This document shows, piece after piece, positions 25,796 to 40,391 of a stretch of 64,000 nt of DNA; within the stretch, counting starts at the first letter, position 1, and each line of letters begins with the position of its first letter. The notes beneath the pieces were generated by a model. That model searched no databases. It saw only the letters and a program-made list of their open reading frames with translations, and had not been told where the DNA came from. The position numbers and the translations under genes are program-made. The DNA lies in NCBI RefSeq assembly GCF_029846115.1, contig NZ_JARVZZ010000001.1:1798001-1862000 (forward strand), in the 5' to 3' direction. This stretch comes from Serratia marcescens. GTDB lineage: Bacteria > Pseudomonadota > Gammaproteobacteria > Enterobacterales > Enterobacteriaceae.

Positions 25796-26917
25796 ATGGT
25801 GGCAGAACTGACCGCGTTGCGCGATCAAATCGACGAGGTGGATAAAGCGTTGCTGGATCTGCTGGCAAAACGCCTGCATCTGGTAGCGGAAGTGGGGGAG
25901 GTGAAAAGCCGCCACGGTTTACCGGTTTATGTGCCGGAGCGTGAGGCGGCGATGCTGGCCTCGCGCCGTCAGGAGGCGGAAAACCTCGGCGTGCCGCCGG
26001 ATTTGATCGAGGACGTCTTGCGCCGCGTGATGCGCGAATCGTACGTCAGCGAGAACGATAAAGGCTTTAAAACCCTGTGCCCGCAGCTGCGGCCGATCGT
26101 CATCATCGGCGGCAACGGCCAGATGGGCCGGCTGTTCAACCGTCTGCTGACGCTGTCGGGTTATCAGGTCAGGGTATTGGATCAGGAAGATTGGCCGCAG
26201 GCGGAGCCGCTGTTGGCAGACGCCGGCATGGTGATCGTCAGCGTGCCGATCCATGTGACAGAGCAGGTGATAAGCCACCTGCCGCCGTTGCCCGACGACT
26301 GTATTCTGGTGGATTTGGCATCGGTGAAAAACCGCCCGTTGCACGCGATGCTGGCGGCGCACAGCGGCCCGGTGGTGGGGCTGCACCCGATGTTCGGCCC
26401 GGACGTGGGCAGCGTGGCGAAGCAGGTAGTGGTTTACTGCGACGGCCGCCAGCCGGAGGCTTACCAATGGTTGCTTGAACAGCTGCAGGTGTGGGGCGCG
26501 CGGCTGCATCGCATCAGCGCGGTCGAACACGATCAGAATATGGCGTTTATTCAGGCACTGCGGCACTTCGCCACCTTCGCCTACGGGCTGCACCTGGCGG
26601 AAGAGAACGTACAGCTGGAGCAGCTGCTGGCGCTCTCCTCGCCGATTTACCGGCTGGAGTTGGCGATGGTTGGCCGCCTGTTCGCGCAGGATCCACAGTT
26701 GTATGCCGACATCATCATGTCGTCGGAAGAAAACGTGGCGTTAATCAAACGTTACTACCAGCGCTTCGGCGAGGCGATAAAGCTGTTGGAGCATGGCGAC
26801 AAACAGGCGTTTATCGACAGTTTCCGCAAGGTGGAACACTGGTTCGGCGATTACGCCCAGCGTTTCCTGGTGGAGAGCCGCACGCTGTTGCGGCAGGCCA
26901 ACGACAGTCGGCAGTAA
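25796..26917 (+). CDS. tyrA: Bifunctional chorismate mutase/prephenate dehydrogenase (T-protein)
   Basis: 373 residues, as in E. coli. Residues 1-90 are an AroQ chorismate mutase ([19 protein letters not shown]); the rest is an NAD-binding prephenate dehydrogenase with a Rossmann start [13 protein letters not shown] and the [12 protein letters not shown] active-site stretch near 197. Together they convert chorismate to 4-hydroxyphenylpyruvate, and tyrosine inhibits. Cotranscribed with aroF (3-base gap). A terminator shared with convergent pheA follows. Confidence 0.98.
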   Translation: MVAELTALRDQIDEVDKALLDLLAKRLHLVAEVGEVKSRHGLPVYVPEREAAMLASRRQEAENLGVPPDLIEDVLRRVMRESYVSENDKGFKTLCPQLRPIVIIGGNGQMGRLFNRLLTLSGYQVRVLDQEDWPQAEPLLADAGMVIVSVPIHVTEQVISHLPPLPDDCILVDLASVKNRPLHAMLAAHSGPVVGLHPMFGPDVGSVAKQVVVYCDGRQPEAYQWLLEQLQVWGARLHRISAVEHDQNMAFIQALRHFATFAYGLHLAEENVQLEQLLALSSPIYRLELAMVGRLFAQDPQLYADIIMSSEENVALIKRYYQRFGEAIKLLEHGDKQAFIDSFRKVEHWFGDYAQRFLVESRTLLRQANDSRQ

Positions 26918-26940
26918 AATACCGGCGGTAAATAAAAATG

Positions 26941-26969
26941 AAGGGTTCGGCTTGGCCGAACCCTTTTTT
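26941..26969 (+). terminator. Terminator between tyrA and pheA
   Basis: AAGGGTTCGGC-ttg-GCCGAACCCTT stem followed by TTTT; it also stands 3' of the convergent pheA. Confidence 0.9.
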
Positions 26970-26975
26970 ATCGCG

Positions 26976-28133
26976 TCAGGAAGGGTTGACCGGCACTACG
27001 GTGTCGCTCGGGTAACAACCCAACACCTTCAGCGAACGGGTGATCGACGCCAGATCGCGCAGCGCTTTCTGCATCGCGTCGGCACGTAGGTTGGCCTGCA
27101 CATCAATGTAGAACATCTCTTCCCACGGATTGCCGTTGATCGGGCGTGATTCCAGCTTGGTCATGATGATGCCGTTGTCGCGCAGCACCAGCAGCGCTTC
27201 GACCAAGGCGCCGGATTGCTGACCGGTCGCCATGATCAGCGTGGTTTTGGCCGGCACCTGCTCAGAAACCTCGATCGCTTTGCGCGCCAGGACGATAAAG
27301 CGGGTGATGTTCTGCTGCTGGTTGGCGAGGTTGTGTTCCAACACCTGCAGACCGTACAGCGCGCCACCGGCTTCGCTGCCCAGCGCGGCCACTTTCGGCG
27401 AATTCAGCTTGGCGACTTTCTCCATCGCGGCTGCAGTGCTTTCGGTGTATTCGATTTTCCAGTGTGGGAAACGGTTAAGGAACTGGCTGCACTGCTGGAA
27501 CGGCTGCGGATGACTGTAGACGGTTTCAATCTGGCTAAGATCGCTGTCGCCGGCTACCAGAACGCAGTGGTTGATCGGGTTGGTCAGTTCACCGACGATC
27601 GACAGACTGGTGTGCTGCAACAGATCGTACACCTCGTTAATCGAGCCGGAGCTGGTATTCTCGATCGGCAGAATCGCGTAGTCCGCCTGGCCGGTTTCCA
27701 CCTGGGCGAAGATATCCTGAAACTTCTGGCAGCCACATTCAATCAGCTGATCGAAGTGGCGGGCAGCGTATTGGCGCGCCGCCAAATGCGAGTAAGAGCC
27801 TTTCGGGCCGAGAAAGGCGATGCGGGCGGAGTGCTGGCTGACGGGATTGAGCTGGTGCTGCAGTAGCGCTTGTTGGGTCAGAACGGAGTCTTCAATGATC
27901 AGTTGGAACAGGCGAGTGACGTAGAAACCGTCCAAGTCGTAAGGCTTGGCGGCGGCGATCAGCGCATCCAGCAGATCGCGCTCGCGCTCTTTGTCGCGGA
28001 TCGGGCGGTGAGAGTGCAGCTTGGTCTTGCCGACTTCGATCGCCAGCTCACGGCGTTCCGCCAGCAGGGCCAACAGTTTCAAGTCCAGTGCGCTGATGCG
28101 CTCGCGCAGCACCAATAACGGGTTGTCAGTCAT
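26976..28133 (-). CDS. pheA: Bifunctional chorismate mutase/prephenate dehydratase (P-protein)
   Basis: 385 residues (E. coli 386). N-terminal chorismate mutase (1-90; [23 protein letters not shown]), prephenate dehydratase (about 105-285; [28 protein letters not shown]) and a C-terminal ACT domain with the Phe-binding [10 protein letters not shown] and [17 protein letters not shown] motifs. It makes phenylpyruvate and is inhibited by phenylalanine. A complete pheL leader and attenuator precede it, so transcription is set by charged tRNA-Phe. Confidence 0.98.
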   Translation of the reverse strand: MTDNPLLVLRERISALDLKLLALLAERRELAIEVGKTKLHSHRPIRDKERERDLLDALIAAAKPYDLDGFYVTRLFQLIIEDSVLTQQALLQHQLNPVSQHSARIAFLGPKGSYSHLAARQYAARHFDQLIECGCQKFQDIFAQVETGQADYAILPIENTSSGSINEVYDLLQHTSLSIVGELTNPINHCVLVAGDSDLSQIETVYSHPQPFQQCSQFLNRFPHWKIEYTESTAAAMEKVAKLNSPKVAALGSEAGGALYGLQVLEHNLANQQQNITRFIVLARKAIEVSEQVPAKTTLIMATGQQSGALVEALLVLRDNGIIMTKLESRPINGNPWEEMFYIDVQANLRADAMQKALRDLASITRSLKVLGCYPSDTVVPVNPS

Positions 28134-28177
28134 AATCAGCTTCCGCCTTCAGTTCTTATTCGTTATAAAACAGCCAT

Positions 28178-28206
28178 AAAAAAAGCCCCCTGTTTCCAGG
28201 AGGCCT
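28178..28206 (-). terminator. pheA attenuator terminator
   Basis: On the minus strand AGGCCTCCTGG-aaa-CAGGGGGCT is followed by seven U, between pheL and pheA. Upstream lies a perfect 14-base inverted repeat, TCTTCGCATTCTTT (28216-28229) with AAAGAATGCGAAGA (28268-28281), the latter inside pheL; it can form the alternative protector or antiterminator pairing used in attenuation. Confidence 0.88.
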
Positions 28207-28253
28207 TGTTGTTCGTCTTCGCATTCTTTCTCACACGACGAAACGCCTCCCAG

Positions 28254-28301
28254 TCAGGGGAAGGTAAAAAAGAATGCGAAGAAAAACGATGTACGTAGCA
28301 T
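28254..28301 (-). CDS. pheL: pheA operon leader peptide PheL
   Basis: A 15-codon frame encoding [15 protein letters not shown], with seven phenylalanines in the last ten residues; E. coli PheL is [15 protein letters not shown]. Ribosome stalling at the Phe codons when Phe-tRNA is scarce lets the antiterminator form and pheA be transcribed. Too short for routine gene finders; identified by sequence and by the terminator just downstream. Confidence 0.95.
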   Translation of the reverse strand: [15 protein letters not shown]

Positions 28302-28375
28302 GGTCTACCTAAGGTTGATGCGAACAGGTTTTAAAGTAACCGCTGGCTTTTACCCCGTCAACAAAAATACCCGAC

Positions 28376-28400
28376 AAAAAACGCGCCCTCGGGCGCGTTT
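28376..28400 (-). terminator. Terminator of raiA
   Basis: ACGCGCCC-t-GGGCGCGT type stem (28381-28398), with the A-run at 28376-28380 becoming the U-tract on the minus strand. Confidence 0.88.
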
Positions 28401-28430
28401 GATGCGGTAACCGTAGTCGGACTCGGACAG

Positions 28431-28772
28431 TTATTCTTCTTCCGGTGTGACTTCCGGCACGATGTCTTTCACGCTGGCGTTGCAGCGGCGCGCTTCACCT
28501 TTGTGTTGCACCTTGTTCAGCTGGCGCTCCAGCTTGGCGATCAGCTCATTAACGGCGGTATACATGTCATCATGTTTGGCGCTGGCGACCAGCGGGCCGT
28601 TCGGCGTGGTAATGGTAGCGTCGGCGACAAACCCCTGTGGTTCTTTGGATAAGACGATGTGCGGGTTTATCAGCTGGGTCTGCCATTTTTCCAGTTTGGT
28701 GAGACGGTCTTCGACGTGATTGCGGATTGCGGGAGTGATATCCATTTGTTTGCTGGTAATGTTCAATGTCAT
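28431..28772 (-). CDS. raiA: Ribosome-associated inhibitor RaiA (YfiA, protein Y)
   Basis: 113 residues from the start at 28772 ([20 protein letters not shown]), the E. coli length; 26 further upstream codons are open but not conserved. RaiA binds the 30S A/P sites in stationary phase or cold, keeping 70S ribosomes idle and opposing Hpf-driven dimers. The short HPF fold with [26 protein letters not shown] and a 13-residue acidic tail is clear. It is a single-gene unit between pheL and bamD. Confidence 0.97.
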   Translation of the reverse strand: MTLNITSKQMDITPAIRNHVEDRLTKLEKWQTQLINPHIVLSKEPQGFVADATITTPNGPLVASAKHDDMYTAVNELIAKLERQLNKVQHKGEARRCNASVKDIVPEVTPEEE

Positions 28773-29032
28773 ATAACTTACCTCTCTGTCTTTCCGTCTT
28801 GGTGAATCCAGCATACCCCGCTTTTTGTTTAAATGCGTGATGTAAATCACGATTTTTTGTCACTTTTTGCAAAGTTAGTTCAATCTGTGATTCAGCATTT
28901 GAATTGGTTATCTAATGCTTGAGAGTTGCCGCCGGATGGCGCATTATCGATGAGTTGACCGGTGAGGAACGTTAGCTAACACCGTGTTTTTACTTGTGTA
29001 TTTTCCCAGTAAAAACCCGGTCAACGCCAATG

Positions 29033-29058
29033 AAAACGGCAGCCGAAGCTGCCGTTTT
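29033..29058 (-). terminator. Terminator of bamD
   Basis: AAAACGGCAGC-cgaa-GCTGCCGTTTT, symmetric and usable in both directions, 27 bases after the bamD stop. Confidence 0.9.
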
Positions 29059-29084
29059 GTTTTTCTGTCGTTGCCGACGCGCGC

Positions 29085-29816
29085 TTATTGCGGGTTGGCG
29101 GCGATCACTTTGGCCACTTTGTCAGCTTGGCCGTTCAGCTGCAGCTGCTTGTAGGCATTTTCCATCAGCGGCAACACGTCGTGCGTCGCTTTGGTATCCG
29201 GGAATTCACGCAACATCTGCTCGGCGCGATTAACGACCGCGACGTAAGCACCGCGTTTAGTGTAGTATTCCGCCACCGAAAGCTCATACTTGGCCAAGCG
29301 GTCTTTCAGATACACCAAACGCTTGTTGGCGTCGGTCGCGTATTGGCTGTTCGGGTATTGCTGAATCAGCTGGCTGAAGTCGCGGAACGCAGCGCGAGCG
29401 TGCTGAGGATCGCGATCTGAACGGTCAACCCCGAAGAAGCCCTGCAGTGCGCTGTCATCGAGCGCCATGTCGGTCAGGCCGCGCATGTACATCACGTAAT
29501 CGATGTTCGGGTGCGTCGGGTTCAGGCGCATGAAGCGATCGATGGATGCCTGAGCCATCGGCAAGTCGGCGGCCTTATAGTAGGCGTAAATCAAATCCAG
29601 CTGGACCTGCTGGGAATACGGCCCGAAAGGATAGCGGTTATCTAACGCTTCGAGTTGCGTAATCGCGCCCTTGAAGTTACCGTCCTGCAGTTTTTGCTGC
29701 GCGGTAGCATAGATTTCCGAAGGTGGGTTGTCGGGAACCGCATCCTTGGATGTGGAGCAACCTGCCAGCGCCAGGCTCAACGTGGCTGCCGCCACCAGAT
29801 ATTTCATACGCGTCAT
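29085..29816 (-). CDS. bamD: Outer-membrane assembly lipoprotein BamD
   Basis: 243 residues (E. coli 245). Lipoprotein signal with lipobox LALAGC, lipidated C20. The mature part is a chain of five TPR-like repeats ([31 protein letters not shown] is the first). BamD is the essential partner of BamA in inserting beta-barrel proteins in the outer membrane. It is divergent from rluD with about 130 bases between, as in E. coli. Confidence 0.98.
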   Translation of the reverse strand: MTRMKYLVAAATLSLALAGCSTSKDAVPDNPPSEIYATAQQKLQDGNFKGAITQLEALDNRYPFGPYSQQVQLDLIYAYYKAADLPMAQASIDRFMRLNPTHPNIDYVMYMRGLTDMALDDSALQGFFGVDRSDRDPQHARAAFRDFSQLIQQYPNSQYATDANKRLVYLKDRLAKYELSVAEYYTKRGAYVAVVNRAEQMLREFPDTKATHDVLPLMENAYKQLQLNGQADKVAKVIAANPQ

Positions 29817-29947
29817 GACGTTTTGATTATCCTCAGGGTGTTATTCCGGGAGACTGTCCGTTAAGCTCCCGACAAAGACCAGGTACAATAGCACATTATA
29901 TTAAACGGCATCGCCGTGAAAACCCAACGTTAACGAAGAAGCTGCAT

Positions 29948-30925
29948 ATGGCACAACAAGTACAACTCACCGCAACGGTGGCCGAATCTCAACTCGGACA
30001 ACGTTTAGATCAGGCTTTGGCCGAATTGTTCCCTGATTATTCACGATCTCGCATAAAAGAGTGGATCCTGGGCGATCGGGTGCAGGTCAATGGCAAAACG
30101 TCAAATAAACCGAAAGAGAAGGTGCTGGGCGGAGAGACCGTCGCCATCGATGCACAGATTGAAGAAGAGGCGCGTTGGGAGCCGCAGGATATCGCGTTGG
30201 ATATCGTCTATGAAGACAGCGACATCCTGGTGATCAACAAGCCGCGCGATTTGGTGGTGCACCCTGGCGCCGGTAACCCGGACGGCACGGTGCTCAATGC
30301 GCTGCTGTATCATTACCCGGAAATCGCCGACGTGCCGCGTGCCGGCATCGTGCACCGTCTGGATAAAGACACCACCGGTCTGATGGTGGTGGCGAAAACC
30401 GTGCCGGCACAAACCCGGCTGGTGGAAGCGCTGCAGGCGCGTGAAATTACCCGTGAATACGAAGCGGTGGCGATCGGCACCATGACCGCCGGCGGCACGG
30501 TAGAAGAGCCAATCGCGCGTCACTCCACCAAGCGCACCCACATGGCGGTGCATCCGATGGGTAAACCGGCGGTGACGCACTACCGCATCATGGAGCACTT
30601 CCGCGCGCACACCCGCCTGCGTCTGCGTCTGGAAACCGGCCGTACTCACCAGATCCGCGTACACATGGCTTATATCAGCCATCCGCTGGTGGGCGATCCG
30701 CTGTACGGCGGCCGTCCACGTCCGCCGAAAGGCGCTTCGGAAACTTTCATCAACACGCTGCGCGGCTTTGACCGTCAGGCGCTGCACGCCACCATGCTGC
30801 GTTTGTACCACCCGATCAGCGGCATCCAGATGGAGTGGCATGCGCCGCTGCCGCAGGACATGGTCGATCTGATCAACGCGCTGAAGGCAGACACCGAAGA
30901 ATTCAAAGATCAGATGGACTGGTAA
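29948..30925 (+). CDS. rluD: 23S rRNA pseudouridine(1911/1915/1917) synthase
   Basis: 325 residues (E. coli 326). It isomerises three uridines in helix 69 of 23S rRNA, important for subunit joining. N-terminal S4 RNA-binding domain (about 18-80; SRIKEWILGDRVQVNGK) and a RluA-type catalytic domain with HRLDKDTTGLM, catalytic D139 at the same number as E. coli. The stop overlaps the pgeF ATG by one base (TAATG). Confidence 0.98.
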   Translation: MAQQVQLTATVAESQLGQRLDQALAELFPDYSRSRIKEWILGDRVQVNGKTSNKPKEKVLGGETVAIDAQIEEEARWEPQDIALDIVYEDSDILVINKPRDLVVHPGAGNPDGTVLNALLYHYPEIADVPRAGIVHRLDKDTTGLMVVAKTVPAQTRLVEALQAREITREYEAVAIGTMTAGGTVEEPIARHSTKRTHMAVHPMGKPAVTHYRIMEHFRAHTRLRLRLETGRTHQIRVHMAYISHPLVGDPLYGGRPRPPKGASETFINTLRGFDRQALHATMLRLYHPISGIQMEWHAPLPQDMVDLINALKADTEEFKDQMDW

Positions 30926-31656
30926 TGAACCCGCTCATTCTGCCAGACTGGCCGTTGCCTCCCGGCGTTAAAGCTTGCAGCACCACGCGCGGCGGCGGCG
31001 TCAGCCTGCCGCCTTATGACTCGCTGAACCTCGGCACCCACGTCGGTGACGAGGAGCAAGCGGTGAAGTGCAATCGGGAAAGGCTGGTTACCGCCGCCGG
31101 CTTGCCACAGATGCCGGTATGGCTCGAGCAGGTACACGGTACCCGCGTGGTGCCGTTGACGGGACAAGCGCCCGTCGATCTGCGGGCGGATGCGGTGTAC
31201 AGCAACGTGCCGGGGCAGGTGTGTGCAGTGATGACGGCGGATTGCCTGCCGGTGCTGTTCTGTTCGCAGCACGGCGACGAAGTGGCCGCCGCCCACGCCG
31301 GTTGGCGTGGGTTGTGCCACGGCGTGCTGGAACAAACCGTGGCGGCGTTCAGCGCCGCGCCGGGCCAGATCAGCGCCTGGCTGGGGCCGGCGATCGGTCC
31401 GCAGCAGTTTGAGGTCGGGTCGGAGGTGCGCGCCGCTTTCATGGCGGAAGATGCTGAAGCCGCGTTGGCATTTACGCCGCACGGCGATAAGTTTTTGGCT
31501 AATATCTACTTGCTGGCTCGCCAACGCTTGTTGCGTGCAGGTGTTCAGGCCATCTATGGCGGCGACCGCTGCACGGTTAACGAAACGAGCCATTTTTTCT
31601 CCTATCGACGCGATGGAATAACCGGACGTCTGGCAAGTTTAATCTGGCTGATATAA
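30925..31656 (+). CDS. pgeF: Peptidoglycan editing factor PgeF / purine nucleoside phosphorylase-like (YfiH)
   Basis: 243 residues (E. coli YfiH 243), DUF152 multicopper-oxidase-like fold. Conserved metal and active-site stretches are LEQVHGTRVV, MTADCLPVLF and AAHAGWRGLCHGVL. Reported roles include purine nucleoside phosphorylase/adenosine deaminase activity and prevention of misincorporation of serine into peptidoglycan precursors. The frame is open upstream, but ATG at 30925 coincides with the rluD stop (TAATG) and gives the family length, so the genes are translationally coupled. Confidence 0.93.
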   Translation: MNPLILPDWPLPPGVKACSTTRGGGVSLPPYDSLNLGTHVGDEEQAVKCNRERLVTAAGLPQMPVWLEQVHGTRVVPLTGQAPVDLRADAVYSNVPGQVCAVMTADCLPVLFCSQHGDEVAAAHAGWRGLCHGVLEQTVAAFSAAPGQISAWLGPAIGPQQFEVGSEVRAAFMAEDAEAALAFTPHGDKFLANIYLLARQRLLRAGVQAIYGGDRCTVNETSHFFSYRRDGITGRLASLIWLI

Positions 31657-31720
31657 CCTATTGAATTAGGACGATCCAACGACGCATGGCGTTGTACCGA
31701 AAATTTAGCGTCGAGATAAC

Positions 31721-31748
31721 CTTGAAAATTTGAGGGATGACCTCATTT
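31721..31748 (+). promoter_or_regulatory. Sigma-32 (heat-shock) promoter of clpB
   Basis: CTTGAAA (31721-31727) and CCTCATTT (31741-31748), 14 bases between CTTGAA and CCTCAT, agree with the sigma-32 consensus CTTGAA-N13/14-CCCCATNT. It lies about 40 bases before the clpB ATG. Confidence 0.9.
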
Positions 31749-31786
31749 AATCTCCAGTAGCAATTTCGACCCATCTTGGAGGTGTT

Positions 31787-34360
31787 ATGCGTCTGGATCG
31801 TCTTACCAACAAATTCCAGCTTGCCCTCGCCGATGCCCAGTCACTAGCCCTTGGGCACGACAACCAGTTTATTGAACCGCTACATCTGATGAGCGCCCTG
31901 CTCAATCAGGAAGGGGGCACGGTTCGTCCACTTTTAACTTCCGCAGGTATCGATGCCGGGCGCGTGCGCACCGAGCTCGAACAGGCGCTGTCCCGTTTAC
32001 CGCAGGTAGAAGGCACCGGTGGCGACGTTCAACCGTCTCACGAGCTGGTGCGCGTTTTGAACTTGTGCGACAAGCTGGCACAGAAGCGTGCGGATAAATT
32101 CATTTCTTCCGAGCTGTTTGTGCTTGCGGTGCTGGAAGACCGCGGTTCGTTGACCGATTTGTTAAAAGCGGCCGGCGCAACGGCCGACAAAATCAGCAAA
32201 GCCATTGAACAAATGAGAGGCGGTGACAGCGTGGAAGATCAAGGCGCCGAAGACCAGCGGCAAGCATTGAAGAAATACACGATCGATCTGACTGAACGCG
32301 CCGAGCAGGGCAAACTTGACCCGGTGATCGGCCGTGACGAAGAGATCCGTCGCACCATTCAGGTGCTGCAACGCCGTACCAAAAACAACCCGGTGCTGAT
32401 CGGCGAACCTGGCGTGGGTAAAACCGCCATCGTCGAAGGCCTGGCGCAACGCATCATCAACGGCGAAGTGCCAGAAGGGCTGAAGCACAAGCGCGTACTG
32501 TCTCTCGATATGGGGGCCTTGATCGCCGGCGCCAAATACCGCGGCGAGTTTGAAGAACGACTGAAAGGCGTGCTCAACGATCTGGCCAAGCAGGAAGGCA
32601 GCGTTATCCTGTTTATCGACGAACTGCACACCATGGTCGGCGCCGGTAAGGCGGACGGCGCGATGGATGCGGGCAACATGCTCAAGCCGGCGCTGGCGCG
32701 CGGCGAACTGCACTGCGTCGGTGCCACCACGCTGGATGAGTACCGCCAATATATAGAGAAGGATGCGGCCCTCGAACGTCGTTTCCAGAAAGTGTATGTG
32801 GCGGAGCCGAGCGTGGAAGACACCATCGCTATCCTGCGCGGCCTGAAAGAGCGTTACGAACTGCACCACCACGTGCAGATCACCGACCCGGCCATCGTGG
32901 CGGCGGCAACGCTTTCGCACCGATATATCGCCGATCGTCAATTGCCGGACAAGGCTATCGACCTGATCGACGAAGCGGCGTCCAGCATTCGCATGCAGAT
33001 GGACTCCAAGCCGGAGTCTCTCGACAGGCTTGAACGCCGCATCATTCAGTTGAAGCTGGAACAGCAGGCGCTGAATAAAGAGTCTGACGACGCCAGCAAG
33101 AAACGCCTGGACATGCTCAGCGATGAGCTGGGGCAGAAAGAGCGCGAATATTCGGAGCTGGAAGAAGAGTGGAAAGCGGAAAAAGCCTCGCTCTCCGGCA
33201 CCCAGAACATCAAGGCTGAACTCGAGCAGGCCAAAATCACCCTGGAGCAGGCGCGCCGCGTCGGCGATCTGGGACGGATGTCAGAACTGCAATACGGTAA
33301 AATCCCTGAGCTGGAGAAACAGCTTGCTGCCGCCACGCAGGCCGAAGGCAAGAGTATGAAACTGCTGCGCAATCGGGTGACCGATGCGGAGATTGCCGAA
33401 GTGCTGGCGCGTGCGACCGGGATCCCGGTGGCCAGAATGCTGGAAGGGGAGCGTGACAAGTTGCTGCGCCTGGAGCAAGAGCTGCATTCGCGGGTTATCG
33501 GCCAGGACGAAGCGGTCAGCGCGGTTTCTAATGCTATCCGCCGCAGCCGCGCCGGGTTGTCTGATCCTAACCGGCCGATCGGTTCGTTCCTGTTCCTCGG
33601 CCCGACCGGGGTGGGGAAAACCGAGCTCTGCAAAGCGCTGGCTTCGTTCCTGTTCGACAGCGACGACGCCATGGTGCGTATCGACATGTCCGAGTTTATG
33701 GAGAAACACTCCGTTTCTCGTCTGGTCGGCGCGCCTCCGGGTTATGTCGGCTATGAAGAGGGCGGTTACCTCACGGAGGCCGTGCGCCGCCGGCCTTATT
33801 CGGTGATTCTGCTGGATGAAGTCGAGAAAGCGCACCCGGACGTATTCAATATTCTGTTGCAGGTGTTGGATGACGGCCGACTGACCGATGGTCAAGGCCG
33901 TACCGTCGATTTCCGCAATACCGTGGTGATCATGACGTCCAACCTGGGCTCCGATCTGATCCAGGAGCATTTCGGTCAGATGAATTACGCACAGATGAAA
34001 GAGTCGGTGATGGAGATGGTGAGTCACCACTTCCGTCCGGAGTTCATCAACCGTATCGACGAAGTGGTTGTGTTCCATCCGCTGGGCGAGAAACACATTG
34101 CTGCAATTGCCAAGATTCAGCTGTCGCGTCTGTACAAGCGTTTGGAAGAGCGCGGTTACGAAGTGACCATGACCGAACCGGCCCTGGCGCTGTTGAGCAA
34201 AACCGGTTACGACCCTGTGTATGGTGCACGTCCGTTGAAACGCGCTATTCAGCAGGAGATCGAGAACCCGCTGGCGCAGCAAATCCTGTCCGGTAAGCTG
34301 ATCCCCGGCAAGCTGGTGACGCTGGATGTGGAAAACGACCATATCGTTGCACGCCAATAA
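31787..34360 (+). CDS. clpB: ATP-dependent disaggregase ClpB (Hsp104 family)
   Basis: 857 residues (E. coli 857). With DnaK/DnaJ/GrpE it pulls polypeptides out of aggregates. N domain (1-145), AAA1 with Walker A GEPGVGKT, a long M-domain coiled coil (about 410-525; Glu/Lys/Leu-rich) and AAA2 with Walker A GPTGVGKT and Walker [15 protein letters not shown]. No IGF/IGL ClpP-binding loop is evident, as expected. Driven by a sigma-32 promoter. In E. coli clpB also lies directly upstream of an rRNA operon (rrnG). Confidence 0.99.
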   Translation: MRLDRLTNKFQLALADAQSLALGHDNQFIEPLHLMSALLNQEGGTVRPLLTSAGIDAGRVRTELEQALSRLPQVEGTGGDVQPSHELVRVLNLCDKLAQKRADKFISSELFVLAVLEDRGSLTDLLKAAGATADKISKAIEQMRGGDSVEDQGAEDQRQALKKYTIDLTERAEQGKLDPVIGRDEEIRRTIQVLQRRTKNNPVLIGEPGVGKTAIVEGLAQRIINGEVPEGLKHKRVLSLDMGALIAGAKYRGEFEERLKGVLNDLAKQEGSVILFIDELHTMVGAGKADGAMDAGNMLKPALARGELHCVGATTLDEYRQYIEKDAALERRFQKVYVAEPSVEDTIAILRGLKERYELHHHVQITDPAIVAAATLSHRYIADRQLPDKAIDLIDEAASSIRMQMDSKPESLDRLERRIIQLKLEQQALNKESDDASKKRLDMLSDELGQKEREYSELEEEWKAEKASLSGTQNIKAELEQAKITLEQARRVGDLGRMSELQYGKIPELEKQLAAATQAEGKSMKLLRNRVTDAEIAEVLARATGIPVARMLEGERDKLLRLEQELHSRVIGQDEAVSAVSNAIRRSRAGLSDPNRPIGSFLFLGPTGVGKTELCKALASFLFDSDDAMVRIDMSEFMEKHSVSRLVGAPPGYVGYEEGGYLTEAVRRRPYSVILLDEVEKAHPDVFNILLQVLDDGRLTDGQGRTVDFRNTVVIMTSNLGSDLIQEHFGQMNYAQMKESVMEMVSHHFRPEFINRIDEVVVFHPLGEKHIAAIAKIQLSRLYKRLEERGYEVTMTEPALALLSKTGYDPVYGARPLKRAIQQEIENPLAQQILSGKLIPGKLVTLDVENDHIVARQ

Positions 34361-34384
34361 CGGCAATCGAGCGTCATAAAGATG

Positions 34385-34415
34385 AAAGGGAGCGGGTGAC
34401 CGCTCCCTTTTCTTT
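34385..34415 (+). terminator. Terminator of clpB
   Basis: AAAGGGAGCG-ggtgac-CGCTCCCTTT stem followed by TCTTT. Confidence 0.92.
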
Positions 34416-34549
34416 ATCTTCGTTTGTCTCTATTTACAGGGTTTGCCGCTATTGCTGTGCTAAAACCGGTGTTTTTTGACTAATAAACATCCTAAAAAGG
34501 CATTTTGGGTGATTATTTGAGCGCTTGAGAGGTTTTTTGCATTTAGGGG

Positions 34550-34577
34550 TTGCGGCCCGCCGAGAACTCCCTATAAT
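34550..34577 (+). promoter_or_regulatory. rRNA operon promoter P1
   Basis: TTGCGG (34550-34555), 16-base spacer, TATAAT (34572-34577), then GCGCCTCCACTGAC, the discriminator and start region typical of enterobacterial rrn P1. AT-rich sequence just upstream could act as UP element. Confidence 0.9.
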
Positions 34578-34646
34578 GCGCCTCCACTGACCGGGAACAA
34601 CGACTGACAAGCCGCCGGGTCAGCGAGAGGAAAGCGAAATAAACGC

Positions 34647-34674
34647 TTGACTCTCAGGGCGAAAAGCGTAGTAT
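34647..34674 (+). promoter_or_regulatory. rRNA operon promoter P2
   Basis: TTGACT (34647-34652), 16-base spacer, TAGTAT (34669-34674), about 100 bases after P1, as in E. coli rrn operons. Confidence 0.88.
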
Positions 34675-34705
34675 ACGCAGCCCGCGCCGATGAGTTTCTC
34701 GGCAC

Positions 34706-34717
34706 TGCTCTTTAACA
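34706..34717 (+). promoter_or_regulatory. rrn leader boxA antitermination site
   Basis: TGCTCTTTAACA, the conserved boxA bound by NusB/NusE for rRNA antitermination. A second copy precedes 23S at 36738-36749. Confidence 0.9.
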
Positions 34718-34871
34718 ATTTATCAGACAATCTGTGTGGGCATTCCACAAGACGATATCCAGCATCTTCGGATGCAAAAAAATATCAAGTCTTGAAGAGT
34801 GACTAACTGAAGTAAAATTCATGCAGTAAATCTTTGAGCATCGCTTCTCGAGTGGAAGCAAATCAAGCTTT

Positions 34872-36413
<1,542 letters not shown>

Positions 36414-36487
36414 CCTAAAGATATTGATTCGAGTGGCGTGCTCACACAGATTGTCTGATAGAAAGTAACGAGCAGAAATACCTTTAT

Positions 36488-36564
<77 letters not shown>

Positions 36565-36602
36565 CTTCTTCGAAGTGGAAAAGGTACTGCACGTGACTGT
36601 AT

Positions 36603-36678
36603 GGGGCTATAGCTCAGCTGGGAGAGCGCCTGCCTTGCACGCAGGAGGTCAGCGGTTCGATCCCGCTTAGCTCCACCA
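36603..36678 (+). tRNA. alaV: tRNA-Ala(UGC) in the 16S-23S spacer
   Basis: 76 nt; acceptor GGGGCTA pairs with TAGCTCC, CCA encoded. Anticodon loop CTTGCAC gives UGC. With tRNA-Ile it makes the Ile-Ala spacer of rrnA/D/H type. Confidence 0.98.
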
Positions 36679-36737
36679 TATAGTCCGGTATTTCAATACT
36701 TCAGAGTATATTGGAAACAGTATGCTGCGAAGTATTT

Positions 36738-36749
36738 TGCTCTTTAACA
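36738..36749 (+). promoter_or_regulatory. Spacer boxA before 23S rRNA
   Basis: TGCTCTTTAACA, identical to the leader boxA, about 135 bases before the 23S 5' end. Confidence 0.85.
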
Positions 36750-36885
36750 ATCTGGAACAAGCTGAAAATTGAAACATGACGGCTGAAATTTATCCCTCCG
36801 TAGATGTATTGGGATAAAGAGTAACCTGTCATAGAGTCTCTCAAATGTTTGCAGCGCGAACGATGGAAACATCTTCGGGTTGTGA

Positions 36886-39793
<2,908 letters not shown>

Positions 39794-39890
39794 ACAACAC
39801 CGAAGGTGTTTTTAGAGAGATTTTCAGCGAAGTTCCGAGATTGGTTCTGATGGCGACACGAGAGTGAAGCGGTTGGAATGAAACAGAATT

Positions 39891-40010
39891 TGCCTGGCGG
39901 CAATAGCGCGGTGGTCCCACCTGACCCCATGCCGAACTCAGAAGTGAAACGCCGTAGCGCCGATGGTAGTGTGGGGTCTCCCCATGCGAGAGTAGGACAC
40001 TGCCAGGCAT
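39891..40010 (+). rRNA. rrf: 5S ribosomal RNA
   Basis: 120 nt, from TGCCTGGCGG to TGCCAGGCAT, the two ends pairing as helix I. Nearly identical to E. coli 5S. Confidence 0.98.
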
Positions 40011-40101
40011 CAAATAAACGTTATCGGTGTGACGACTGGTAATGCGCAAATCGCAGAGCGCGAATTTGCCGGCATCGAGAGATGCGACGTAAAAAATCGG
40101 T

Positions 40102-40178
40102 GGAGCGGTAGTTCAGTTGGTTAGAATACCTGCCTGTCACGCAGGGGGTCGCGGGTTCGAGCCCCGTCCGTTCCGCCA
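40102..40178 (+). tRNA. aspU: tRNA-Asp(GUC), distal gene of the rRNA operon
   Basis: 77 nt; acceptor GGAGCGG pairs with CCGTTCC, CCA encoded. Anticodon loop CTGTCAC gives GUC. It follows 5S by about 90 bases without an obvious terminator, so it is cotranscribed, as E. coli aspU in rrnH. Identical to the gene at 47710. Confidence 0.98.
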
Positions 40179-40188
40179 CTTAATTGAT

Positions 40189-40218
40189 AAGCCCTGAGTC
40201 AGAGACTCAGGGCTTTTT
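40189..40218 (+). terminator. Terminator of the rRNA operon
   Basis: AAGCCCTGAGTC-aga-GACTCAGGGCTT stem followed by TTTT. Confidence 0.95.
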
Positions 40219-40391
40219 CATATGCAAAATTCACGAAATATCGTCGAATTTGCCACCGCTCCTGCCGCTTTTTCTCAATATTGTTGCCTGCTGGTCAAAA
40301 GTATTATGCCGAACCTGGCGTTTTTGCTCACTAAAAATATTGCCATACTCTCTTGCATCGCTATTTATCCACTAATGAGAGAGTAAACATT

